A stretch of 42,279 nt of DNA from Elusimicrobiales bacterium (GTDB lineage Bacteria; Elusimicrobiota; Elusimicrobia; Elusimicrobiales; UBA9959), in the NCBI GenBank assembly GCA_031082205.1, contig JAVHLJ010000022.1, positions 1-42,279 on the forward strand, written 5' to 3'. A program made the translations under genes and the position numbers. This document shows positions 28,953 through 36,855 of this stretch, piece by piece. Position 1 is the stretch's first letter. Every line of letters starts with the position of its first letter. Below the pieces are notes generated by a model, which saw only the letters and a program-made list of their open reading frames with translations, ran no database searches and was not told the origin of the DNA.

Positions 28953-30190
28953 GGCTCGGAATTTTCACGGGGTTTTTGGCCGTATCGCTCTGCTGCCCCG
29001 CGGCGACGGTGCGTGCAGGATATGAGAAGGCCGTGGCCGGCGTGCGCGTGGACGACCTGCAGCTGGGCCTGGTGGACGGGCTTCTCTCCAGGGACGGGCG
29101 CTCCCTGTCCCGCGACGGCGGGGTAGAGATCCTGCTTTCCGACAACGCCCTGCCCATGGAAATGTTCCGTCGGGCGGCGGCCCTGCCCAGCGACGGCTTC
29201 CTGCTGGCCGCGAAAACGGAGCGTCCGGCGTCCCGCGGTCAGGGGCCGGACTACGGTCCCCATCTCAAGATATTCCGGCTGATGCTTATAGACGCCCGCC
29301 GCCGGGCCGCGTCCGGGGACCGGGCCGGCGCCGAGGCCGGCCTGCTGGCCGCGGCCGGCTTCATCGCCCAGCTGGCGGAGCAGAAAGCCTTCACCCTCTA
29401 CGGGGCCGCGGCGCTGGGCGAATGCGCGGAGAAGGCCTATCCCTTTTTCGCCGAGAGCCTGCGCGGCCGGACTCCCTCCCCTTCCTACATGCGCGAGCTG
29501 GCCGTCCGGCTGGGCCGGGCCCTGGCCGCGATGGAGAGGATGCCGGAGCTGATGTGCGCCGAGTCGGCCGAACTGGAGAAGAACCAGCTGCGCCAGGATC
29601 TCAACCCGGAGAAGGCCGTGCTCGAGCGCGGCGTCATGCCTTTCTACAGGCGTTACGCCTACCGGCGGCTGCAGAACGACGATTATTTCGCGCTCGTCTA
29701 TTCGCGCTTCGACGCCGCGGCCGACGCGAGGGCGTCCGCTCTCAGGGAGGCCTTCCTCCGGAACGATCCCGCCGCCGCGGAGGACTTCGTTAAGGGCCAG
29801 CTCCGGGAGCTGGCGGCGAAGGACGCGCGCGGCGGGAAACTCGGGGTGATCGGCGGCTACAAGGTGACGGTCGGCGACGCGCACGCCGTGAGGTCCGGTA
29901 TGGCGGATTCCATGGTCCATATCCTCACCGCCCGGAACGCCGCCGGTTACTGGAAAATTTTCCCCGTTCATCATTCCGCCGCGGCCAGGCTTGGCCTGCT
30001 GCGCGCCGCCCTGGCGGTCAAGGAATACCAGCGCCGCCGCGGCCGCCTGCCTGACGCGCTTGAGCGGGTAGTCCCGGCCCTGCTGCCGGAAATCCCTAAA
30101 GACCCTTTCAACGGGTTCGCCCCCGCGGCCTACTCGGCGTCGCCGCGGGGCTTCTCGCTGCGCTCCGGGGATATCGTTTACGAGGATTGA
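28949..30190 (+). CDS. secreted hypothetical protein
   Basis: 413 residues with a signal peptide (about 1-23, ending TVRAG). The body is helical and Ala/Leu-rich. The C-terminal 70 residues (RLGLLRAALAVKEYQRRRGRLPDAL, then IPKDPFNGFAPAAY and LRSGDIVYED) have the layout seen at the ends of many secreted proteins of planctomycete-like bacteria and resemble the pseudopilin-type KDPFNG turn. Function unknown. ATG 28949 has GGGGGAGGG 3-11 bases upstream. Confidence 0.72.
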   Translation: MRLGIFTGFLAVSLCCPAATVRAGYEKAVAGVRVDDLQLGLVDGLLSRDGRSLSRDGGVEILLSDNALPMEMFRRAAALPSDGFLLAAKTERPASRGQGPDYGPHLKIFRLMLIDARRRAASGDRAGAEAGLLAAAGFIAQLAEQKAFTLYGAAALGECAEKAYPFFAESLRGRTPSPSYMRELAVRLGRALAAMERMPELMCAESAELEKNQLRQDLNPEKAVLERGVMPFYRRYAYRRLQNDDYFALVYSRFDAAADARASALREAFLRNDPAAAEDFVKGQLRELAAKDARGGKLGVIGGYKVTVGDAHAVRSGMADSMVHILTARNAAGYWKIFPVHHSAAARLGLLRAALAVKEYQRRRGRLPDALERVVPALLPEIPKDPFNGFAPAAYSASPRGFSLRSGDIVYED

Positions 30191-30223
30191 CGGTTTCTAG
30201 ACTGGAGATCGACGGAGGTTCAC

Positions 30224-30727
30224 ATGGGCACAAGAGCGAGGGAGATAGTCGGGCTGGACGTGGATGAGCTGCTGAAGAAGCTCAACAGCGCCTTCGCCAG
30301 CGAGTGGCTGGCCTATTACCAGTACTGGCTGGGCGCCAAGGTCATCAAGGGCCCGATGAAGGACGCCGTGGCTTCCGAACTCAACCTTCACGCCACCGAG
30401 GAGCTTAACCACGCCGTGATGCTGGCGGGCCGCATCATACAGCTGGGCGGCACCCCGGTGCTGACCCCGGAGGGCTGGGGCAAGGAGTCTCCGTGCAAGT
30501 ACGACGCGCCCGCCGACCCCTACGTGGCCGTCCTGCTGGACCAGAACATAGCCGGCGAGCAGTGCGCGATAAGCGCCTACAAGGCGCTGATGGACATGAC
30601 CAAGGACAAGGACATGGTCACCTACAACATGGCGCTCACGATACTCGAGCAGGAAGTGGAGCACGAAGAGGACCTGCAGAGCCTGCGCGAGGACCTTGAC
30701 CTGATGGTCCGCCGCGGCAGCAGGTAA
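30224..30727 (+). CDS. ferritin-like protein of Dps-like (thioferritin) type
   Basis: 167 residues, four-helix bundle with a bacterioferritin-like diiron set: E27, E60 and H63 (HATEELNHA), E112, E144 and H147 (EQEVEHEED). Two cysteines, C91 and C114, lie between helix 2 and helix 3 as in Dps-like thioferritins, where a cysteine pair sits next to the metal site. Such proteins form 12-subunit cages that use peroxide to oxidise and store iron. The start has GGAGG 6 bases upstream. It is convergent with the HExxH gene. Confidence 0.8.
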   Translation: MGTRAREIVGLDVDELLKKLNSAFASEWLAYYQYWLGAKVIKGPMKDAVASELNLHATEELNHAVMLAGRIIQLGGTPVLTPEGWGKESPCKYDAPADPYVAVLLDQNIAGEQCAISAYKALMDMTKDKDMVTYNMALTILEQEVEHEEDLQSLREDLDLMVRRGSR

Positions 30728-30736
30728 AAAGCGGGG

Positions 30737-31747
30737 CTATTTCCCGGAGAGCCGCAGGTAGAGCGCTTCCGACCTGGCGGCCGCCGCGGGGCCGGGCGTG
30801 AAACCGCCGCCCGGGTGGACGACCCGGCACGGGCCGCCCAGTTTGTCCGATATCGCTTTATGGACCACCCGTTCCACGGCGTCCTCGGCCCAGTTCTGCG
30901 TCCCGTAAAGCGAGGTGAAGGGGGACTTTTCAAGCCAGGCGTATAGGGCGCCCGCTTCGGATATGTCCAGGAGCGGGCCGCCGCCCATGCCGTAGAAGCG
31001 CAGCTTCGTCCTGAGCGGGTGGTCGTGTTCCGGCAGGGGTTTCTCGTAGGCGGCCCATACGTCCCAGCGCTGCCTTTTCTTCGGCGGCCGCCCGCGGAGC
31101 AGTTCTTCCCATTCCCTTTCCACGTAAGGAGTTATCCCGGACGTATAGTCGTAGGCGTGGGTCATTTCGTGGAAGAAGGTGTAGAAGGCCCCGGGCGGCT
31201 CGCCCGCGCCGCCGCAGTCCACGCTTACGCCGCCGCCTTTGAAGACCGACGCTTCGCGCTCGGTGAGCGTCCCCGACAGGGTTTTGGAGAGGCCGGCGGT
31301 GTTTATCACCGCCCATGAATATTTCCCGCCGTCGCTGCCGAGGACCAGGTTGCTCAGGCCGTTGCCCAGGAAATCGTTGACCAGGTAGACGCCCAGAAGC
31401 CTCTCACGCAGGACCTCCCGCATATTTCCGGGCAGCAGGTCGAACCAGGCGGCTATCATGCGGCGCTGGGCCGGGGTCGGAGTGTAGCCCGTGTAGCCGG
31501 GCCGGTCGTCCAGCGACCTGAGCCAGTTAAGCAGGAAGAGGGGGGGCGGGCCTATGCGGCTTTCGAGGGTCGAAGCGGGGTCGAAGCGGTAATTGGCGGC
31601 GTGCAGCACGGGCTGTGACAGCAGTTCCCGCCGCTTCTCGGCGCTCATGGGTTCGGGGTAGACCGCTCGCAGATAGGCGGCGCGGCCCAGCCAGGCCAGC
31701 AGGAAGGCGGCGGCCGCGGCCAGGGTTATCTTGAGCGTCCTGTTCAT
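30737..31747 (-). CDS. membrane-anchored HExxH protein, putative zinc peptidase
   Basis: 336 residues. One N-terminal membrane helix (about 5-22), then an extracytoplasmic domain with H193-E194-x2-H197 (FFHEMTHAYD) and a downstream glutamate, E288 in NWAEDAVE, that could be the third zinc ligand, a gluzincin-like pattern. Two cysteines (SVDCGG and GGPCRV) may form a disulfide. I do not recognise the family. Its reverse-strand -10 TATAAT (31764-31759) follows a hairpin and leaves a leader of only a few bases. Confidence 0.72.
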   Translation of the reverse strand: MNRTLKITLAAAAAFLLAWLGRAAYLRAVYPEPMSAEKRRELLSQPVLHAANYRFDPASTLESRIGPPPLFLLNWLRSLDDRPGYTGYTPTPAQRRMIAAWFDLLPGNMREVLRERLLGVYLVNDFLGNGLSNLVLGSDGGKYSWAVINTAGLSKTLSGTLTEREASVFKGGGVSVDCGGAGEPPGAFYTFFHEMTHAYDYTSGITPYVEREWEELLRGRPPKKRQRWDVWAAYEKPLPEHDHPLRTKLRFYGMGGGPLLDISEAGALYAWLEKSPFTSLYGTQNWAEDAVERVVHKAISDKLGGPCRVVHPGGGFTPGPAAAARSEALYLRLSGK

Positions 31748-31758
31748 ATCGTTCCGAC

Positions 31759-31805
31759 ATTATATAAATCATCGGGGCCCGTTCCCGGAGGCGGGAGCGG
31801 GCCCC
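31759..31805 (-). promoter_or_regulatory. hairpin plus TATAAT promoter (reverse strand)
   Basis: A 14-base-pair stem (31774-31787 with 31792-31805, one G-T pair, loop GAGG) lies 14 bases after the 31820-33238 gene and is followed on the reverse strand by GATTTATATAAT. It combines a possible terminator with the next gene's promoter. Confidence 0.6.
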
Positions 31806-31819
31806 GTCGGAGCGCCGGC

Positions 31820-33238
31820 TCAGGGAGCCGTCGGGTTGTCTTCGTCGCCGTTGACGTGCGTGAGGGCGGTCATGTCGCCCTCGGCGGCGTGTATGCGGTT
31901 GATCACCGTCTGCCAGGAGGGGCGGTTGCCCATGGTCACGCTGGTCAGGAAGGCCGCGTCGGCCCTGGCTCCCACTTCGAAGGCGGCGCCTATGCCGGTT
32001 GTGACGATGTCGAGGTTTTTGGTCCCCTTCGGGTCGCCGGGGCCGCGCTTGAGGCGGAAATAATTGCCGTTGTAATAGGCGTAGGTGGAGCAGCCCTGGA
32101 AGACGAAGATCTGGTACTTCTCCTTAGGCAGTTCGAGCGGGGCGCCGGCGTCGGCGGCGAGGCGCTCGGGGTCCAGGTAGCCGCCCAGGCCCGAGTGGCC
32201 GTCGTAGAGGAAGATGTCGGAGGTCCGCATCGCCTCGACGGCCGCGGCCGCGAACTCGGCGCTGTCGGGGTCCACAAGGCGCATGTCGATCACGGTGCGG
32301 GCGGAGCCGCGGCGGAAATAGAGCGACTTGCGCCGGCTCTCGTCGGCCGAGACCTCGAAGCCGGCGTCCTTGAGCAGGCCGAAGGCGTCGCGGAAGGTGC
32401 GGCGGCCCAGGTCGCCGCTGTGGAAACTTTCGTCTATGCCGACCAGGTAGGTCACTTTCAGCTCGGGGCCGTTGCCGTTGTCGCCGTAGAGCCGGTCGTA
32501 CTCAGGGTAGGTGCCGCGCGTCATCGGCAGGGGCTCCAGGTCGGTCTCGACGATTATGAGCTCGTCCTCCGTGACGGGGCAGCCCGCCTGGTAGGGGTTC
32601 CAGAAGTACCAGAAGTCGCCTTCGCCGTTGTAATGCTCGTCCGTGCAGAGGTTCTTGCGCGCGCCGGGATGGGGGAAGCCGCTGGAATATATGGTGGACG
32701 GGTCCACCGGCAGGGCGAAGCGTATCTTTTGCGTACCGCCGCCGGAAAATATTTTGGACGAGAAGACGGCCAGGTCGTCGTAGGAGTAGCTGATCCAGGC
32801 GTAAGGCTCGTTGGGCACCTTCTGGGCCTCCAGCAGGCGCAGTTTGTAGTCGCCGGAGGGGATGCCGGGATTCTCCGTGAAGCCGGGGTGCATGGTGAAG
32901 GCGCCGTACATGTGCTGCAACTGCAGGCGCACGAGCTCCTCGATCTTTTCCCGCTGGCCGCGGTCCTCCAGTATGCGCGAGACGGCGCCGGTGTAGCTTT
33001 TCGGCACCCGGTAGAGCATGTAGGTGCCGAAGCGCAGGCGCACCTGGCGGGAATCGGCGCCGTACCAGCGGTCGCCGTCCTTCCGCTCTCCGGCGCCGGG
33101 CGTCGCGAGCGCGGCGGCCGGCGGCGGGACGAATGTGCGCCCGGACAGGGAGGCGGCGCTGACGGCGAGGTCGCCGAAGCCGGCGGAGAACGAAGCGGAG
33201 GGGAGCAGGAGTATTAAAGCGGCTATGGCTCTGTTCAT
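31820..33238 (-). CDS. secreted protein with clan-CD-like His/Cys pair
   Basis: 472 residues; signal peptide 1-19. An N-terminal region (70-260) carries FWYFWNPYQAGCP and two cysteines, C198 and C220. The C-terminal third has strand-then-turn motifs FLYDGHSGLGG with H348 and IFVFQGCSTYAYYNG with C383, followed by GTKNLDIVTTGIGA. A strand ending in His-(Ser)-Gly and the next strand ending in Cys is the catalytic layout of clan CD peptidases (caspase, gingipain, clostripain). I recall similar secreted proteins in predatory and social bacteria, uncharacterised. Peptidase activity is inference. Confidence 0.7.
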   Translation of the reverse strand: MNRAIAALILLLPSASFSAGFGDLAVSAASLSGRTFVPPPAAALATPGAGERKDGDRWYGADSRQVRLRFGTYMLYRVPKSYTGAVSRILEDRGQREKIEELVRLQLQHMYGAFTMHPGFTENPGIPSGDYKLRLLEAQKVPNEPYAWISYSYDDLAVFSSKIFSGGGTQKIRFALPVDPSTIYSSGFPHPGARKNLCTDEHYNGEGDFWYFWNPYQAGCPVTEDELIIVETDLEPLPMTRGTYPEYDRLYGDNGNGPELKVTYLVGIDESFHSGDLGRRTFRDAFGLLKDAGFEVSADESRRKSLYFRRGSARTVIDMRLVDPDSAEFAAAAVEAMRTSDIFLYDGHSGLGGYLDPERLAADAGAPLELPKEKYQIFVFQGCSTYAYYNGNYFRLKRGPGDPKGTKNLDIVTTGIGAAFEVGARADAAFLTSVTMGNRPSWQTVINRIHAAEGDMTALTHVNGDEDNPTAP

Positions 33239-33379
33239 TACGGTCCTTTGGCGCGGTATCGATCTGCCTTCATATTATGCGATAACCGGAGAGGCTCTTG
33301 ATGGGGCTTAAAGCCCAGGCCCGGGGCGTTTTATTTCCCTGCCCCGCCTGGGCCCTTGGGGCCCGGGGTCCGCTTTTGG

Positions 33380-33385
33380 TATATT
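33380..33385 (+). promoter_or_regulatory. -10 box TATATT for the 33392 gene
   Basis: CTTTTGGTATATT ends exactly 6 bases before ATG 33392. No ribosome site is present, so a leaderless start is predicted. Confidence 0.6.
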
Positions 33386-33391
33386 TGCCGC

Positions 33392-34474
33392 ATGAGGATA
33401 AACGAATATTTCTCCGCGATGGAAAATGTGCGCAAGGAGGTGTACTCCCTGCCGGGGATGAGCGACACCCGCGCCACGCTGGGCGCGGGGCTGGCCGGCT
33501 TCTGGGAGCGGGCCAAATTCGCCGCGGGCCTGATGTTCAAGGAGAAGGAGCTCATAGTCTTCGCCCTCCTGCAGTGGGCCTGCATAGCGGCCGGCTACTA
33601 TCTATGGGTGGAGATCATCGGCTGGATACCCGAGGAGGCCTGGCGCAGGGCCTCCAATTCCGACGGCGCCACTCCGGGCGACGTCATCCTATTCCTCTGG
33701 TCTTTCGCGGTGGTGGGGATGGTCGCCTTCCCCCTCGGCATACTCTCGGGCGCGATGGGCGCGGTGCACGTCCAGTCGCGGCTGGGCTGCGAGTCCACCG
33801 TCGCGGGCTGCATGCGCATGGCGCTGCCGCGCGCGATGCCGCTGTGGATCTTCCACTGGATAGACGGCTGGTGGACGGTGACGCGCATACTCGACCGTCT
33901 TCCCAAGAAGCGCGACCGCCGCACGCCGCTGGAAAAGGCGATGAGCGAGGCGCTCTACTACGCCTGGAAGGTCGCGACCATCGGCATACTGCCCGGGCTG
34001 GTCACCGGCCGGGGCCTGATAGACGCGGGCCGGCGGTCGGTCGGGATGGTCAGGGCCAGGTTCAGCGACGTAATGATACTGAGGGGGGGATATTCGGCCC
34101 TCTGCTGGATAGTGGGCATAGGCGCCTACATAGGCACGATAGTTTTCTTCGTGACGTTCCCGGGACTGGTGGATTTCGACCTGCCGATAGAGAGCACGAT
34201 CTACAAGTTCTATTTCTGGGCGGGAGTGCCGATAGTGGTGGCGGCGGGCATGGTGCTGCTTTTCCTGCGGCCGATATACATCATCTCGGCCTGCGACATA
34301 TACGCCGACTATGTGAGGGAGAAGGGGGAGAACCTGGTGCTGCCGGCGCCGCCGCGCGGCGCCGTGGGCGGCGACACTTTCGCCTTCCTCTTCTTCGCGA
34401 TACTGGCCTTCATCATGCTGGCGGTGTTCAGGTTCCGCCACGAGCTGGGGCTGATGGACCTGCTGGCCCGCTAG
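33392..34474 (+). CDS. polytopic membrane protein of unknown function
   Basis: 360 residues. A 45-residue cytoplasmic start is followed by hydrophobic helices at about 52-75, 97-125, 230-256, 268-297 and 333-353, with a basic loop between (RLPKKRDRRTPLEKAMSEAL). Conserved-looking polar features are GRGLIDAGRRSV and RPIYIISACDIYADYVREKG. The second gap holds amphipathic sequence ARFSDVMILRGGYS. I recognise no transporter or enzyme family. The frame extends to 33356, but ATG 33392 fits the -10 spacing. Confidence 0.75.
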   Translation: MRINEYFSAMENVRKEVYSLPGMSDTRATLGAGLAGFWERAKFAAGLMFKEKELIVFALLQWACIAAGYYLWVEIIGWIPEEAWRRASNSDGATPGDVILFLWSFAVVGMVAFPLGILSGAMGAVHVQSRLGCESTVAGCMRMALPRAMPLWIFHWIDGWWTVTRILDRLPKKRDRRTPLEKAMSEALYYAWKVATIGILPGLVTGRGLIDAGRRSVGMVRARFSDVMILRGGYSALCWIVGIGAYIGTIVFFVTFPGLVDFDLPIESTIYKFYFWAGVPIVVAAGMVLLFLRPIYIISACDIYADYVREKGENLVLPAPPRGAVGGDTFAFLFFAILAFIMLAVFRFRHELGLMDLLAR

Positions 34475-34483
34475 CGGGGGAGC

Positions 34484-35548
34484 TCAGTCCGGTTCGGACG
34501 GGTAGACGCCTTTCGCTATAAGTTCCGATATCTTTTCCATCAGCCGCGCGTCGGCAGGGCAGGTCAGCGCGGCGTTGAGGCATGTCCAGAGCGCCTCGCC
34601 CGGCAGGTCCTGCCGCTCGAACCACAGCGCCAGGGCGTAGTGGGTGTAGGGATCGTAAGGGTCGGCCTTGAGCGCCCTGTCGATGAAATCCGAGGCCTTG
34701 TTCAGATCGCCCAGCTCCGTGTAGCAGCGGCCGATATTGGCCATGGCCTGCGGGTTCTTCCTGTCGGCGGCCAGCGCCTCGCGGAAATGGGCCATCGCCC
34801 CGCGGTAATCCTCTCCCGCCGCCGCCAGCCAGCCCAGTATCAGCCGAGGCCAGGCGTCCTTGTGGCCCATGTCCACCGCGCGCCGCGCGTCGGCGGCGGC
34901 CTCCCCGGGCCTGTCGAGGTTGAAGAGCGCCAGGGCGCGGTGCGTGCGCACTTCGCTGTCGTCGCGGCCCAGCTCAAGCGCCCGGTCGCAGTCGGCCAGC
35001 GCCGCGGCGTGGGCGTCGCGGTAGATATGGGCAAGCGCCCGCTCCGCGTAAAGCTGCGGGGCGTCCGGCTTGAGGGCTATCGCCCGGGTGAGGTCGGCCA
35101 CGGCCTCGCCGCTCCAGTCCCGGCCCGGGTCGTCGATGCCGTACCAGCGCAGGCGGTCCGAAGCGCGGTAGCCGGCGCGGTGCATCGAGGCTATCTCGCT
35201 CTTGAGCTGGGAGCGCAGGACCAGCAGGTTCTCGTTCTCGCCGTCGGCCTTGACGGCCCGGTCCAGGTCGGCCAGCGCGCGGCCGTAGTCGGCCTTCTCC
35301 CACCAGCAAAGCGCGCGGCCCGAAAGGGCGCGCGGCTCGGGCGATTTCTTTATGACGGAATTGAAGCGCCTCAGGGCCGGAGCCAGGCGGCGGCGGCCGA
35401 GCAGCTTCATCGCCGCCTCCAGCGACTTGCCGCGCGCGGCGGACGGCTTGTAGCCGGGCAGGACGTCGCGCATGATGCTGTCGAAACGGGCGGCGGACCC
35501 GTCCTGGCGGGCTTTCTTTATGAGGCTGAAACGTTTCTTGAGGTCCAT
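34484..35548 (-). CDS. tetratricopeptide (TPR) repeat protein
   Basis: 354 residues. At least seven TPR-like helix pairs are visible from about residue 40, for example ALSGRALCWWEKADYGRALA, QLYAERALAHIYRDAHAAAL, GWLAAAGEDYRGAMAHFREAL and AMANIGRCYTELGDLNKASD. No signal peptide or other domain is seen, so it is likely a cytoplasmic scaffold. GGAGG lies 5 bases before ATG 35548; a TAAAAT box (35565-35560) is close by. It converges with the membrane-protein gene, 9 bases apart. Confidence 0.88.
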   Translation of the reverse strand: MDLKKRFSLIKKARQDGSAARFDSIMRDVLPGYKPSAARGKSLEAAMKLLGRRRLAPALRRFNSVIKKSPEPRALSGRALCWWEKADYGRALADLDRAVKADGENENLLVLRSQLKSEIASMHRAGYRASDRLRWYGIDDPGRDWSGEAVADLTRAIALKPDAPQLYAERALAHIYRDAHAAALADCDRALELGRDDSEVRTHRALALFNLDRPGEAAADARRAVDMGHKDAWPRLILGWLAAAGEDYRGAMAHFREALAADRKNPQAMANIGRCYTELGDLNKASDFIDRALKADPYDPYTHYALALWFERQDLPGEALWTCLNAALTCPADARLMEKISELIAKGVYPSEPD

Positions 35549-35652
35549 ACGCCTCCGTCATTTTAGCAGTTTGGCGGGCGCCGACGGAAATTTGCCGCGC
35601 CGCCGCGAAAAGGTGTAACATTCCCGGACCAGATTTTTTCCCGGAGAATAAA

Positions 35653-36279
35653 ATGCCCCATACCAGGAAGCGGCCCTACAAGATCTCTCTCATCTCGACC
35701 CACGGAACCGGCAAGACCACCCTCTGCTACGAGGTGGCCGCCGAGCTCAAGAAGCGCGGCCTCAAGGTCAAGGTCTTCTCCGAGATAGCGGCCACCGCCT
35801 TCGAACAGGGCATACCGATAAACGAGAGCACCACGCTGCCCGCCCAGATGTACATCATGATGCAGCATATCACCGAGGAACTTCGCGGCACCCTGCGCCA
35901 TTACCAGGTGGTGGTCTGCGACCGCAGCGTCTTCGACAACCTGGTCTACCTGGAGCGGCGCTGCGGCGAGAACAAGATGCTGCGCGATTTCCTGCGCGGC
36001 TACGCCGAGACCTTCCCCTACGACGTCATCTACAAGCTGCCCATGGTGGGAGAGCTGGTGGACGACGGCATACGCGACGCGCAGAGCGAGGAGTTCCGCA
36101 AGGACATATACGACCGCCTCAACACCCTGCTCGACGAGTTCAATATAAACCACCGCACGCTGCCCGAGCCCACGACCGAACTGCGCAAGGAATGGGCCGA
36201 CCATATAGTGGACGAGACCCTGGCCGCCCTCGACTGGCACCCGTCCAAGACCCCCAAAAAGACCGCCGCCGCGGCCTGA
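35653..36279 (+). CDS. P-loop kinase-like ATPase (AAA_28/NadR-like)
   Basis: 208 residues. Walker A STHGTGKTT (15-23) starts the chain, and VVVCDRSVFDNLVYL (about 87-101) supplies the Asp-Arg pair typical of nucleoside/nucleotide kinases and the NadR kinase domain. A C-terminal helix leads to a short Ala/Lys tail. The substrate may be a nucleoside, a cofactor or a protein. The start ATG 35653 follows CGGAGAA. A strong terminator follows. Confidence 0.75.
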   Translation: MPHTRKRPYKISLISTHGTGKTTLCYEVAAELKKRGLKVKVFSEIAATAFEQGIPINESTTLPAQMYIMMQHITEELRGTLRHYQVVVCDRSVFDNLVYLERRCGENKMLRDFLRGYAETFPYDVIYKLPMVGELVDDGIRDAQSEEFRKDIYDRLNTLLDEFNINHRTLPEPTTELRKEWADHIVDETLAALDWHPSKTPKKTAAAA

Positions 36280-36294
36280 CCCCCGCGGCAATAG

Positions 36295-36330
36295 AAAAGC
36301 CCCCGGGCCCGTTAAGGCCGGGGGCTTTTT
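36295..36330 (+). terminator. rho-independent terminator
   Basis: Stem AAAAGCCCCCGG / CCGGGGGCTTTT followed by T. Confidence 0.92.
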
Positions 36331-36351
36331 CATGCCCGGGCTCAAAAGTTG

Positions 36352-36385
36352 TAGGATTGTTTCCGGCGCGGCAGAGCGCCGGAAA
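36352..36385 (+). promoter_or_regulatory. -10 box TAGGAT and 5' hairpin for the lipoprotein
   Basis: TTGTAGGAT gives a predicted start near 36364. A stem TTTCCGGCGC / GCGCCGGAAA (36360-36369 with 36376-36385) would sit at the very 5' end of the mRNA, then AGGAG before ATG 36408. Confidence 0.5.
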
Positions 36386-36407
36386 GAAGGTCCTTTAGGA
36401 GACAACC

Positions 36408-36812
36408 ATGAAATACCCGATACTTGCGGTAAGTCTGGCGTTGCTCGGCGCCGCGGCCTGCCAGCAGAAAAGCGCGGAGGCTCCCGCCGCCGAAAATGCC
36501 GCCGCTCCCGCCGAAGGCTTCGAGTTCACCGTGCGGAAGAGCGGCCTGGAAATGGCTTTTAAGGGCGCGAGGGGCACCCAGTGGCGGGAGTTGAAGCACT
36601 CCTGCGCGGCGGTTCCCTGCGAGTTCGTGCTGGACAGCACCGGGGTGAACACCGACAGGCCCGTCGCGGGTTTCGGCATAGCTTTCAGCGTGGGCGAAAA
36701 AAGCGTGGACATGATGTCCGCCGCCGGAGCCTCCTGGCTCACGCTCAACTACGCCTGCGAGGGTGAACAGTGTTCCTTCAAGGTCGACGATAAGGGCGTT
36801 GCCGGTATCTGA
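36408..36812 (+). CDS. small lipoprotein
   Basis: 134 residues. The signal sequence ends in a lipobox (LLGAAAC, Cys18), followed by a disordered Ala/Glu/Pro linker (about 19-37) and a beta-rich domain of about 95 residues with two cysteine pairs (HSCAAVPCEF and YACEGEQCSF). The repeated C-x4-C layout suggests two disulfides and an internal duplication of a small domain. No family recognised. The AGGAG ribosome site is clear. The serine dehydratase gene follows after 43 bases. Confidence 0.8.
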   Translation: MKYPILAVSLALLGAAACQQKSAEAPAAENAAAPAEGFEFTVRKSGLEMAFKGARGTQWRELKHSCAAVPCEFVLDSTGVNTDRPVAGFGIAFSVGEKSVDMMSAAGASWLTLNYACEGEQCSFKVDDKGVAGI

Positions 36813-36855
36813 CGGGCCCGGCCGGCGGGACAAGCCGCCGCGGAGGATCAGGGAC

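Noticed and set aside
36763..36855. Upstream start for L-serine dehydratase
   Set aside because: It overlaps the lipoprotein gene; ATG 36856 begins the family sequence and has a ribosome site.
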